DNA from: Streptomyces sp. JJ38 | GTDB lineage: Bacteria > Actinomycetota > Actinomycetes > Streptomycetales > Streptomycetaceae | NCBI RefSeq assembly: GCF_019303475.1 | Contig: NZ_JABLSI010000011.1 | Span: 34,879 to 98,878 of the forward strand | Direction of reading: 5' to 3' | DNA: 64,000 bases | Shown: piece after piece, positions 8,965 through 17,687 of the stretch | How positions within the stretch are numbered: position 1 is the first letter of the stretch | Layout: each line of letters begins with the position of its first letter | Position numbers and translations under genes: made by a program | Notes under the pieces: generated by a model | The model's input: the letters and a program-made list of their open reading frames with translations, nothing else | Told to the model about the DNA's origin: nothing | The model's database searches: none

Positions 8965-11900
8965 TTAGTCGCCTACCGTCGTACGGACCTGCTCGACACC
9001 TGCCATAGCGCCCACCCAGATGCGGACATCCGAGACACGGGCCGGCAGGTGGTGCTTCCAGACGCCGTCGCTGAAACCGCGGCCGATGGCGAGATCCGCG
9101 GATCCCAGCTTTGCTGTGAACCCCTTGTCGTCACCGTTCTGGTTATGACCGAGGTACAGGCTGATCGTGCCGGCCTGGGCATCGTAGGTACCGGTGAGCC
9201 GTGTCGTGGCGTTCATCTCCGCGACTTGGTCCGATTTCACGGAGCTGAACGTGCCGTCGCTGTTGAGTCGGCCGAAATGCCAGACACCGACAGGAACGGT
9301 ACTTTCGTTTCCGTTGTCGTCGAGCACCGTCTCTTTTCCGGTCATCTCGAACCAGAAGCCCCAGGCGGAACCGTCGGCCGTGCGCTGGCCCAGCACCTGG
9401 CCGGTGAAGCCGGTGGACTTGGCACTCAGCCTCTCCGCGTCCAAGGCCACCGCGGTGGTGACCGTGAAAGAGCCGGTGCTGTCGACCAATGGTCCCGGGC
9501 TGGACGCAGCGTCGTCCACACCGTCCAGGACGATCGACTCCCCATCCAGAGATGCTCCTCCGGAGAGAGTGAGCGTGTGTCCGTAACCGGACTGCGTGTC
9601 GGACACCGCGGTTCCGGTGGCATTGGCAGGGTTCCATGCTGCGACGAGCTCAGCCCCGGCGTACTGATCGGAGGTCAGCAGGCGGGCCTCGTCGGCGATC
9701 TCCTGACTGGTGAGCGCACGCTGCCACACCGCCACCTCATCGATGGAACCGTTGAAGTAACCGCGGTGCCCGCCCCCGGAAAGGTAACGGCCGATCTGGA
9801 GAGCGCCTTCCGCTGACCAAGACCCCGCTGCCGTGTTGGTGCCCTGCAGGACACCGTTCACATAGAAGCTGACCTTCCCGGTGCCTGCGTCGTACGTGGC
9901 AGCCAGGTGCGTCCACACGCCGGTCCTCGCCGGGTAGTCCGACGCCACACCCCAGTAGTCGCCCTCCTGGCTTGGTGCGTCGGCCTCTCGAACACCGAAC
10001 AACCAGTGGCCGTGACCGTCGTCAAAGGCGAGGACGAATGGGCTGTACGACGTTCCGTCCTGCGATAGGACTGCGGCGTCCTCGGCGGTCGACTCCAAGC
10101 GAGCCCATGCCGACACGGTGTACGCCGACCTGGTCTCCAGCACCGGGCCGTCGGTGGCCGCATAAGCTGTGGTGCCGTTCAGGTCCAACCCTCGGTCGGT
10201 CACCGGAACATCCAGCGGCGTTCCCGAGGAATCGTGCGTCAACGTTCCGCGCCGCCCACGGTCGTTCCGGACGGCTCCGCCTTGGAGGGTGGCGTCATGG
10301 GTGCCGGCGCTCGTCGAGTTCTGCGCGGCGCCTTGTCCTTCGCTGAGGTGCCACCGAGCTACGGGCCCCTCTCCTGCGGCCACCAAGAAGTCAAGAACGG
10401 CATGCTCACCCCATCGCCCCAGCGAGTCCCTCTGTCGAAAATAGACACGCTGCGTTCCAGAGCGCTCCGGTGTGACTATCGCCCCCGGGCGACAATACGT
10501 GAAGCCGCTGACACTGCACACCTTCTCAGAGGAATTCCAAGAGTCACTCCCACTAACTTTATACTGATAGGCCGAGTAATCAACGTCAGGAGGAAAGAAT
10601 GCGCTGATCATGATTCGAGCTGGGATACCTGGCCCACCATGTGCTTCGCACTCGTTGGTGTCACACTCGGTATACGGACTTCTCAGCGAAAGAGACGGAG
10701 CTTCCGGTGCTGTCGGGTCGACTTCGAAGTAACACCACCCAGTGCCGGATGCGTTGGAAGGTCCATCTAGGTGTCCACCCGCGTAGTAGGACCTGGTCCA
10801 TGCCCTGTATCGGTATAGAGGGCCTTCGGCGAGGGTGGGCCAAGACATGGTGACCTTCGCGTTGTCTCCCACGTATCCGCTGGACGGCCGCAGGTCGCCG
10901 TTAGAAGCTGGCGAGTCGGACCATGAGCCGTCGCTGTTGCGCTGATCAACGTCGAAATAAACACGAAGCTGCGCTTCTTCTTCACCGCCCCGCTCGGTCT
11001 GCGGCGTCGCTGTCAAGGTCGGAGACGGGTCAGCGGAAATGGCGGGTTCCGTCAGTTCCGTTTCGCACACTGTGCCAGCACCCGTGACAAGGCCGATGTT
11101 CGTTGGCCGGGCCGGCTTGCCGACGTAGTCAACGGCCAGGACTGCGTCGTTCCTGAAGCGCTTCCAAGCCCCCGTGTTGGACTCGTCTGCGGCCTTCAAC
11201 ATCAAGGTGAAGCGAGAGAACTTTCCGCTGGCGAAGTCTCGCACCGTAGGCGTCAGGTTCTCGTTGGTCTCGCTCGGGTTGTCGTGGAACTCGGTGGGCG
11301 CATCGGGCTGAGAGGGGCTGCACAGGCTTTCCCGACCGGCCGACACGGAACGGTCGCCCATCATGTCCAGGTGCTTGGGCCCCGGCCAGGTGCTGGAGGA
11401 CGAGATGTTGTTCGTGCGCCAGAGCTGGACCGTGTGCGCTGTGCAGGTGAACGACCACGGTTGGGTCACCCGGAACGTGGCGTCGAGGATGTGCTTTCCA
11501 GCCAACTCCGAGGGAGAGAACTCGAAGTAGAGACGCTGCCGGTACCCGGGGCCGCAGTAGTACCCGTTGTAGGTACCGCACTTGCCCACGCCTTCGCCGT
11601 GGTTGTTGCTCCCGTTACCCCAGGCGTAGTCCTCGTAGCCGTCGGATCGAAGCAGCGTGCGCTCGGACTCTCCCCACGTCACAGTCGGGTCGATGTACAG
11701 AGGGAATGCGGCTTCGTCTGTTTCCCGCAGCATGGAGCTGTCCGGGATGACGGAGAGTTTCTTCGAGTGGACCTTGACCTTCATCCGGGCGACCTTGTCG
11801 CCCGGTCCAGGGTCTGTGGCTGGGTCTTGTTCCGGATCGTTGCCGGAACCCTTCCGCTTCGGCTCGGCGGCGTTCGCAGCTCCAGGCGCTTTGGCCTCCT

Positions 11901-12666
11901 GCGCCTTGGCCGAGGCTTCGCCTGAGGAGTCCCACATCTGGGCGGGCGGCGCGCGGAACACGGCCTTTCCTTCTGCGTCCACAGCGTCGAGACTGCCGCC
12001 CTTGTCGGCGCGCACCTCGAGGCCCCGCGCCCGTAGGCCGAAGTCCAGTTGCTTGAGCTCCGGGAGCTGTGCGGCCTTCGGCGTCTTGACTACCAAGACG
12101 TGCTGGAATCCCTCAACGGTCGCGGTGACTTGGAGGTCGACGTCGGGTAGGACCTCGCGGTACAACGCGCTGGGGCCGGCCAGTTCAGGGGTGGGCAGTT
12201 TGCCCTGCCAGTCGAAGGAGAGGGAGCGTCCATCCTCGGAGATGCTCACGAGATCGGAACCATCGCCACCGTTGGCGAAGGACATCTCCACCGCCGCGGC
12301 CTTCGGGGCGATCGTTCCGTCGGATCGTTTCTCCAGCGTCGGGTCCGGCTTCTGCCAGCCGCCGCCCGAAGCCTCGACCCGCACCGGAACGGCCGACTCC
12401 TCCAGTGTGAAGGTCATGCCGTCCGGGTTGGCGAACACCGTTGTGTGTTCAGTGCGCTGTCCGGTGACCTCCACACGCTTGCCGGCCTTCTTGGCTTCCG
12501 AGAGTGCCTTTTGCTCCTCGGTGGGTGGCTGCGATGCCGTCTCCGTGGCCGTCGGGATTGCTGCGGCCGCATGGGGAACAGCGGGGGCCAAGCCTCCCAG
12601 CAGTACCCCGACGACTGCGGCTCCGATGGTTCTTCGTGAGCGAACCCGTCGCCCCGCGCGAGACAT
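8965..12666 (-). CDS. Secreted DNRLRE/LamG-domain protein upstream of the RHS gene
   Basis: The start at ATG 12666 (not the frame opening at 12726) is preceded by GGGGGG and gives a signal peptide ending PHAAAA. The 1233-residue product has an N-terminal region of about 300 residues, then a DNRLRE-like domain (IDPTVTWG... RLYFEFSPSELAGKHI), a fibronectin-like middle, and two LamG/jellyroll domains at about residues 800-1000 and 1020-1225 (LDLNGTTAYA; VWTHLAATYDA; IDEVAVWQRALTSQEIAD). LamG domains usually bind glycans or proteins at the cell surface. It is co-oriented with, and directly upstream of, the RHS gene, an arrangement common in Streptomyces, so it may act in display or delivery. A local AT-rich patch at about 10430-10760 lies inside it. 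Confidence 0.8.
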   Translation of the reverse strand: MSRAGRRVRSRRTIGAAVVGVLLGGLAPAVPHAAAAIPTATETASQPPTEEQKALSEAKKAGKRVEVTGQRTEHTTVFANPDGMTFTLEESAVPVRVEASGGGWQKPDPTLEKRSDGTIAPKAAAVEMSFANGGDGSDLVSISEDGRSLSFDWQGKLPTPELAGPSALYREVLPDVDLQVTATVEGFQHVLVVKTPKAAQLPELKQLDFGLRARGLEVRADKGGSLDAVDAEGKAVFRAPPAQMWDSSGEASAKAQEAKAPGAANAAEPKRKGSGNDPEQDPATDPGPGDKVARMKVKVHSKKLSVIPDSSMLRETDEAAFPLYIDPTVTWGESERTLLRSDGYEDYAWGNGSNNHGEGVGKCGTYNGYYCGPGYRQRLYFEFSPSELAGKHILDATFRVTQPWSFTCTAHTVQLWRTNNISSSSTWPGPKHLDMMGDRSVSAGRESLCSPSQPDAPTEFHDNPSETNENLTPTVRDFASGKFSRFTLMLKAADESNTGAWKRFRNDAVLAVDYVGKPARPTNIGLVTGAGTVCETELTEPAISADPSPTLTATPQTERGGEEEAQLRVYFDVDQRNSDGSWSDSPASNGDLRPSSGYVGDNAKVTMSWPTLAEGPLYRYRAWTRSYYAGGHLDGPSNASGTGWCYFEVDPTAPEAPSLSLRSPYTECDTNECEAHGGPGIPARIMISAFFPPDVDYSAYQYKVSGSDSWNSSEKVCSVSGFTYCRPGAIVTPERSGTQRVYFRQRDSLGRWGEHAVLDFLVAAGEGPVARWHLSEGQGAAQNSTSAGTHDATLQGGAVRNDRGRRGTLTHDSSGTPLDVPVTDRGLDLNGTTAYAATDGPVLETRSAYTVSAWARLESTAEDAAVLSQDGTSYSPFVLAFDDGHGHWLFGVREADAPSQEGDYWGVASDYPARTGVWTHLAATYDAGTGKVSFYVNGVLQGTNTAAGSWSAEGALQIGRYLSGGGHRGYFNGSIDEVAVWQRALTSQEIADEARLLTSDQYAGAELVAAWNPANATGTAVSDTQSGYGHTLTLSGGASLDGESIVLDGVDDAASSPGPLVDSTGSFTVTTAVALDAERLSAKSTGFTGQVLGQRTADGSAWGFWFEMTGKETVLDDNGNESTVPVGVWHFGRLNSDGTFSSVKSDQVAEMNATTRLTGTYDAQAGTISLYLGHNQNGDDKGFTAKLGSADLAIGRGFSDGVWKHHLPARVSDVRIWVGAMAGVEQVRTTVGD

Positions 12667-12869
12667 GTGTCCCCCCAGTAAAGAAGTGGTCAGTACTGCG
12701 TCGTGGGGGGACGCTCGGTAGCCCATCAGTCACGGATGGACATGTCAACAGTTCCCTACAAGTGAGTAGTTGCGTTCCGGACAGCCCGGCCGGCCCACGG
12801 ACCGTCCCAGTCAGACGAACACCGACCCCCCTTCACCGCTCGTATGCCGACGCCTTCGGCACTGGCTGG

Positions 12870-13058
12870 CTACGCGCCGAGGCGGCCCTGCCGCACGGCT
12901 GCGAGCAGCACGCGGAACCGCTCACGGGAGGTGTGGAGCACGCGCTCGCCCTTCGTGGACTCCCGTACGACGATGTGTCCGTCCTCCCCGCCTCCTACCT
13001 CTACGCAGTTGCTTGCCTCGGCACAGAAGGAAGACTTCCGCCAAGCCACCTCGGACAT
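12870..13058 (-). CDS. DUF397 domain protein (right copy), no ribosome binding site
   Basis: The 62-residue protein has W-RKSSFC, NCVEVG, IVVREST and LHTSRERF, the DUF397 pattern, and is 42/62 identical to the copy at 1760-1948. Unlike that copy its ATG at 13058 is not preceded by a Shine-Dalgarno; the bases upstream (GCGCGATGGTGCACAC) belong to the truncated ATPase gene reading the other way. The XRE regulator that normally precedes DUF397 is missing altogether. It may be poorly translated or dead although its reading frame is intact. Confidence 0.75.
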   Translation of the reverse strand: MSEVAWRKSSFCAEASNCVEVGGGEDGHIVVRESTKGERVLHTSRERFRVLLAAVRQGRLGA

Positions 13059-13511
13059 GTGTGCACCATCGCGCGCAGCAGCCACGTGCGCACGACGTTG
13101 AGCACGTACGGCCTTGACGAACTCGCCGACCCGGCAGAGCTGTTGACCAGCGAGGTCGTGACCAACGCACACCGGTACACCAAGGGGCCGATCACCGTAC
13201 GGGCACAATGGGAGCCCGCACGCCGGTGCCTGCGGGTCAGCACGTGCGACGTCAGCAGCACCGACCCCCGCGTCGCCACCGGGGGCGGGGAGGGCGAGGG
13301 CGGGCGAGGACTGCGCATCCTCGACCTGTGCGCGGCGGCCTGGGGCTGGCCACTCCACGACCCGCACCGGCGCCTCGGCGGCAAGGTGGTCTGGTTCGAA
13401 CTCGGGGAGCGAGCGGACGGCGACACCCCGCGCGTAGTCGCACTCGGAAAAGGTTGTACGGCGCTCGATAACGGTAGGGACACGGCTTCTCGACTCGCAC
13501 ACGTGAGATGA
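13059..13511 (+). pseudogene. 5'-truncated GHKL (anti-sigma-like) ATP-binding protein
   Basis: The frame contains the HATPase_c features of Streptomyces RsbW-like regulatory ATPases: an N-box (ELLTSEVVTNAHRYTKGPI), a Gly-rich loop (GEGGRGLRILD) and the closing GGKVVWFEL. The usual N-terminal 30-45 residues before the RTTLSTYGLDELAD helix are absent. The frame begins at a GTG that abuts the DUF397 start codon (13058/13059) with no Shine-Dalgarno. In intact loci an XRE-DUF397 pair is divergent from such an ATPase, so this junction looks like a deletion that removed the XRE gene, the promoter region and the ATPase N-terminus. A 35-residue unrelated tail follows the domain. Confidence 0.6.
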
Positions 13512-13610
13512 GTCACACAGAAAAGCCAGCCGCGTGGGCAACTGCCCCGGCGTGTCGCTTTTGCCTACACCTACCCGCCCCAGCCGCCGCCCGGAACAGG
13601 GAATTACCTG

Positions 13611-13639
13611 CTGACAGGCAGTTTGGGCGGCTCTACTGT
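13611..13639 (+). promoter_or_regulatory. Candidate sigma-70 (HrdB-type) promoter of the surface protein gene
   Basis: The -35 element CTGACA (13611-13616) and the -10 element TACTGT (13634-13639) are separated by 17 bases and lie about 90 bases before the ATG at 13728. Both fit the vegetative consensus TTGACA/TAnnnT. Confidence 0.45.
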
Positions 13640-13727
13640 CGTCCTGCCCGAGCAGCGCGGTCACGTATCACCGGCGCGCCGGCACCCATTGACGCTTTCT
13701 TTGCGACGACCATCGAAGAGGTCACAC

Positions 13728-14873
13728 ATGCGTATTCGCCGTGCAGTAGCGGCTGCCGCCGCCACGGCTGTCATTGCTCCCGCCGCGCTTCTGGCAGCGT
13801 CGCCCGCCTACGCCGACGAGAACACCGGCGGCACGGGCGAGGGCACCTCGCAGACCGAGACGGACCCGGCAGCGGACGAGACCGAGGAGACCACGACCGA
13901 GGGCTCGGAGGGCGAGGGCACCTCGGGCGACGAGGGCGGCGCCTCGGACGAGGACAAGAACGCCTCGGACGAGGACGAGAACACCACCTCGGACGAGGAC
14001 ACCACCTCGGACGAGGACGAGAACACGTCCGACGACGAGAACACCTCGGACGAGGACGAGAACGACACCTCCGACGACGAGAACGCGTCGGATGACGAGG
14101 ACGAGTCCAAGGACGAGGAAGAGTCCAAGGACGAGGACGAGGACGCCCTCCCCGGCGGGGAGCTGGAGTGGTGCGAGCTCGTCGACGAGGAGTACGTCGA
14201 CACCGCGCTGGAGACGACGATCAGCGGCCTGCCGGGCACGATCGTCGCCGGCAGCGGTTGGCACAACTTCTCCATGCAGATCGCCAACACCACCGACGTC
14301 GAGATCAAGGACGTCGCCTTCTGGGCCGAGGTCGAGAACTACGAGCTGGACGAGGACAAGTTCCTCAGCCCGCACGTCACGCTCCAGTACAAGACGCCGG
14401 ACGACGGTCAGTGGAAGAACCTGGGCGACGACGTGTTCGCCGGGGGTTACTTCGGTGGCACCGAGGTGCTGCCCGGCAACAGCTTCGTCGAGGCCGAGCT
14501 GCGCGTCATGATCGACAAGGACGCCCCGGCCGGCATGAGCTACGCGCTCAGCGTCGGTGACTACGTCACCGAGGTCAACGGCCAGGAGTGCATCAGCTCC
14601 TCGTACGCCTGGTACGACTTCGATGTCGTCACGCCCGGCACGGAGGTCAAGGACCCGGGCGAGGCCAAGGAGAACAAGGACAAGGACAAGGAGCCCAAGA
14701 ACCGTCCCGCCCCGCAGGGCGGCGTGGAGGAGCTGCCGACCGGCAAGCTCGCCGAGACGGGGTCGGACTCCAACCTGCCGATGTTCGCCATCGCGGGTGC
14801 CGCGGCCATCGCCCTCGGTGGCGGTGCCATGTTCGTCGTCCGTCGCCGCAAGGACGCCGACGCCGCCGCCTGA
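13728..14873 (+). CDS. Sortase-anchored acidic surface protein (LAETG)
   Basis: The start at ATG 13728 has an AGAGG Shine-Dalgarno and gives a signal peptide (MRIRRAVAAAAA... ASPAYA). Residues ~30-145 are an extremely acidic Ser/Asp/Glu/Asn tract with repeats of the SDEDENTS type. A globular domain follows (about 150-310, beginning LEWCELVDEEYVDTAL), which looks like a beta-sandwich. The C-terminus has LAETG, a hydrophobic helix (AIAGAAAIALGGGAMFVV) and RRRK, a complete cell-wall sorting signal of the LAxTG type used by class E sortases in Streptomyces. The acidic tract probably acts as a stalk or binds cations. A single-gene unit with its own promoter and terminator. Confidence 0.85.
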   Translation: MRIRRAVAAAAATAVIAPAALLAASPAYADENTGGTGEGTSQTETDPAADETEETTTEGSEGEGTSGDEGGASDEDKNASDEDENTTSDEDTTSDEDENTSDDENTSDEDENDTSDDENASDDEDESKDEEESKDEDEDALPGGELEWCELVDEEYVDTALETTISGLPGTIVAGSGWHNFSMQIANTTDVEIKDVAFWAEVENYELDEDKFLSPHVTLQYKTPDDGQWKNLGDDVFAGGYFGGTEVLPGNSFVEAELRVMIDKDAPAGMSYALSVGDYVTEVNGQECISSSYAWYDFDVVTPGTEVKDPGEAKENKDKDKEPKNRPAPQGGVEELPTGKLAETGSDSNLPMFAIAGAAAIALGGGAMFVVRRRKDADAAA

Positions 14874-14906
14874 GCCTCAGGCGAGCATCAGGCCGCAGCA
14901 GACGGC

Positions 14907-14950
14907 CGCTGGGCCCCGGTTCTCCGTCGTTGGGAGGCCGGGGCCCAGCG
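14907..14950 (+). terminator. Hairpin terminator after the LAETG surface protein gene
   Basis: Perfect 13-bp arms CGCTGGGCCCCGG (14907-14919) and CCGGGGCCCAGCG (14938-14950) flank an 18-base loop, 33 bases after the stop codon. There is no T-run, which is normal for Streptomyces terminators. Confidence 0.7.
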
Positions 14951-15139
14951 CGTTCCGGGGTTGGGGTCGAGGGGTGGACAGTGCGGGCAGGCGGCGCGGT
15001 TGCCGTGCTCCGGGCGTGAACTCCGCACGCCGCACCCCCTTCACGAGGCGAGCGCCTGCCGTGCCTAGGCTTGGCCGTACCCCTGAGCAGGGGAGTTCCG
15101 GCCACATGGCCGGAATGTGCGAGCACGGGGAGGCGAAGC

Positions 15140-15727
15140 ATGGCGCAGGACAACACGTACGTACGCATAAACGGTGAGGTGTCCGAAGGCAGGTTCGAGT
15201 GGGCGCACCACCCGCGGACCGTGTGGCTGCAAGCGGGGCCGCTGGGCCTGTTCGGCGGTGCGGCGTTCGGCGGCATCGGAGGCGCGATGGCCGACGCCGA
15301 GGGCGGCTCGGTCTGGCTGTGGGCAGTGCTGGCGGGTTTGCTGGGCGTCCTGTTCGTCGGGGGCATCGCCTACTACATGGCCGCCGCGCGGATGGAGCTG
15401 AAGGACGGCGTGCTGCGGGTCTCGACCGGACAGAAGAAGGTCAACGTCCCCGTGGGTGCCATCGCCTACATCGGCAAGGCGGAGTTCAGCCGGTCGAACC
15501 GGTGGCGGATGTCGCGGAAGAACATCGTCGTCGAGCCCGGCCCGGGCATCGAGATGGTCAGCCGGGACGGGCAGTACATCACCGTCAGCACCACGCACGC
15601 CGACGCCGTGTTCCAGGAACTCCTCCGGCAGGGCATGCGCCAGGACGCCCTGCGCGTCCCGTTCCCTGAGCAGGCCGTCTCCGCGAAGCCGCCGGTCAGC
15701 CGTGAGCAGCGGCTCCCGCAACGGTAG
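15140..15727 (+). CDS. Membrane protein with PH-like domain, function unknown
   Basis: The ATG at 15140 is preceded by GGGGAGG at a good distance, so I use it rather than the longer frame from 15071. The product has 195 residues. Two hydrophobic segments (about 35-50 and 58-83) are followed by a soluble part (ELKDGVLRVSTGQKKVNVPVGAIAYIG...) whose alternating strands resemble a small PH-like domain of actinobacterial membrane proteins. Role unknown. It is convergent with the GMC oxidoreductase gene. Confidence 0.65.
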   Translation: MAQDNTYVRINGEVSEGRFEWAHHPRTVWLQAGPLGLFGGAAFGGIGGAMADAEGGSVWLWAVLAGLLGVLFVGGIAYYMAAARMELKDGVLRVSTGQKKVNVPVGAIAYIGKAEFSRSNRWRMSRKNIVVEPGPGIEMVSRDGQYITVSTTHADAVFQELLRQGMRQDALRVPFPEQAVSAKPPVSREQRLPQR

Positions 15728-15733
15728 GACTCC

Positions 15734-15774
15734 GCGTCGGACGCGGCCCCGGCACCCGAGGCCGCGTGCGACGC
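15734..15774. terminator. Bidirectional hairpin between convergent genes
   Basis: Arms of 15 bp with one mismatch (15734-15748 and 15760-15774, GCGTCGGACGCGGCC against GGCCGCGTGCGACGC) lie exactly between the stop codons at 15727 (+) and 15779 (-). It can serve both genes. Confidence 0.7.
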
Positions 15775-15778
15775 CGCG

Positions 15779-17629
15779 TCAGTCGGTGCCGGAGGCGGGG
15801 GCCTTCGGGGGCACCGTGGGGACGGGCAGGACGGGCAGGCGCAGGGCCGCGAACGCGGAGTCGGGGACGGCGGGGGCCTGGGGGGCTACGGGGGTGATCC
15901 GGGTGTAGGCGGCGCCCTGTTCGGGGCGCGGGTCGGCCTCGCCCTTGTTGGGCCACAGGGACATGGCGCGTTCCGCCTGCGCGGTGATGGTGAGCGACGG
16001 GTTGACGCCGAGGTTGGCCGAGACGGCGGCGCCGTCGACGACGGAGATGCCGGGGTGGCCGTAGAGGCGGTGGTAGGGGTCGATGACGCCGTGGTCGGCG
16101 TCCTCCCCGATGGGGCAGCCGCCGAGGAAGTGGGCGGTGAGCGGTGTGCCCATGACCTCGCCGACGTTGGTACCGGCGAAGCCGTTGATCTCGTCGGCCA
16201 GGAGGCGGCAGGCTTCGGCGCCTTCGGGGATGTGGAGGGGGTTGGGCGCGCCGTGGCCCTGCCGGGCGGTGAGCAGACCCTTCCCGAGGCCCTTCTTCTT
16301 CCGGTACGTCGTCAGGGAGTTGTCCAGGGACTGCATGACGAGGCCGATGATCACCCGCTCGGACCACTTGTAGTTGGACAGCGAGCGCACGGCCTGCGAG
16401 GGGTGCTTGAGGTACGTCAGGACGTGCCCGAGCGCGCGCGGCAGCCGGGAGTTGTGCCGGACGGCCAGGGTCGTCATGAAGCCCATGGCGTTGGAGCCCT
16501 TGCCGTAGCGGACGGGCTCGATGTGGGTGTTGGCGTCGGGGTGGACGGAGGAGGTGATGGCGACGCCGCGGGTGAAGTCGAGGGTGGCGTCCTTGCCCCA
16601 CTTCCTGCGGTAGCGCATGCCGGCGGTCTGGGCGCCGACGAGCCCCTCGGAGTTGGTGCGGGTGAGTTCGCCGAGGCGGTGCGAGAGGCGGGGCAGGAGG
16701 CCCTCGTCGCGCATGCGGTGGAGCAGGGTCTGGGTGCCGTAGGTACCGGCGGCGATGACGACCTGGCGGGCGCGCAGGACGCGCGGCTTGGCCTTGCGGC
16801 GGCGACGCTGGTCGGTGGGGACGACGGTGACGGCGTGGCCGCCCTCCCCGTCCTCGGTGACGGCGGTGACGGTCGTCATGGGGTGGACGACGGCTCCGGC
16901 CCGCTGCGCGAGGTGGAGGTAGTTCTCGTTGAGGGTGTTCTTGGCGCCGTGTCGGCAGCCCGTCATGCACTCGCCGCACTCGGTGCAGGCCGTGCGGGAG
17001 GGGCCGACGCCGCCGAAGTAGGGGTCGGGGACGGTCTCGCCGGGCTTGGCCTTGGCGGCGCCGTCGGCGTCCTCGCCGTCACCGAAGAAGACGCCGACGG
17101 GGGCCATGTGGAAGGTGTCGCCGCAGCCCATGCGGTCGGCGGCGGCCTTGAGGTGGACGTCGGACGGCGTCATGGTCGGGTTGAGCCGGACGCCGAGCAT
17201 GCGCTTGGCCTGGTCGTAGTAGGGCTTCAGCTCGTCCTGCCAGTCGGTGATGTGGCCCCACTGGCGGTCCTGGAAGAAGGCGGGCGGCGGCACGTAGAGG
17301 GTGTTGGCGTAGTTGAGGGAGCCGCCGCCGACCCCGGCTCCGGCCAGGATCATGACGTTGCTGAGCAGGTGGATGCGCTGGATGCCGTACAGCCCGAGGG
17401 CCGGGGCCCACAGGTAGTTCTTCATGTCCCAGGAGTTCTTCGGGAGCGTCTCCCGGTCGAAGCGGCGTCCGGCTTCGAGGACGCCGACGCGGTAGCCCTT
17501 CTCGGAGAGCCGCAGCGCGGTGACGGAGCCGCCGAAGCCGGAGCCGACGACGATGACGTCGTAGTCGTAACCGTCGTCGGCGGACGACGAGGACGGGGAC
17601 GGCGTGCGGACGGACTCGTCCTGGGACAC
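15779..17629 (-). CDS. GMC-family FAD oxidoreductase
   Basis: The 616-residue protein has an N-terminal FAD-binding Rossmann motif (VIVVGSGFGGSVTALRL, residues 25-41), a Cys cluster C215-x2-C-x2-C-x3-C (CTECGECMTGC) as in ferredoxin-like inserts, and the C-terminal GMC signature around VVDGAAVSANLGVNPSLTI. This set is found in the cholesterol-oxidase-like branch of the GMC family. A flavin-dependent alcohol or sterol-type dehydrogenase is likely, but the substrate is not deducible. It lies 58 bases downstream of the aldehyde dehydrogenase gene in the same orientation, so an alcohol-to-aldehyde-to-acid pathway is a reasonable inference. Confidence 0.85.
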   Translation of the reverse strand: MSQDESVRTPSPSSSSADDGYDYDVIVVGSGFGGSVTALRLSEKGYRVGVLEAGRRFDRETLPKNSWDMKNYLWAPALGLYGIQRIHLLSNVMILAGAGVGGGSLNYANTLYVPPPAFFQDRQWGHITDWQDELKPYYDQAKRMLGVRLNPTMTPSDVHLKAAADRMGCGDTFHMAPVGVFFGDGEDADGAAKAKPGETVPDPYFGGVGPSRTACTECGECMTGCRHGAKNTLNENYLHLAQRAGAVVHPMTTVTAVTEDGEGGHAVTVVPTDQRRRRKAKPRVLRARQVVIAAGTYGTQTLLHRMRDEGLLPRLSHRLGELTRTNSEGLVGAQTAGMRYRRKWGKDATLDFTRGVAITSSVHPDANTHIEPVRYGKGSNAMGFMTTLAVRHNSRLPRALGHVLTYLKHPSQAVRSLSNYKWSERVIIGLVMQSLDNSLTTYRKKKGLGKGLLTARQGHGAPNPLHIPEGAEACRLLADEINGFAGTNVGEVMGTPLTAHFLGGCPIGEDADHGVIDPYHRLYGHPGISVVDGAAVSANLGVNPSLTITAQAERAMSLWPNKGEADPRPEQGAAYTRITPVAPQAPAVPDSAFAALRLPVLPVPTVPPKAPASGTD

Positions 17630-17687
17630 GGGTACCTCCGAGGCGGAAGAGGCGGAAGAGGGGGGACGACGGCTCGGGAACGGGGGC

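Noticed and set aside
12870..13664. 264-codon minus-strand ORF
   Set aside because: Only its last 62 codons are a real DUF397 gene; the rest is antisense to the ATPase remnant.
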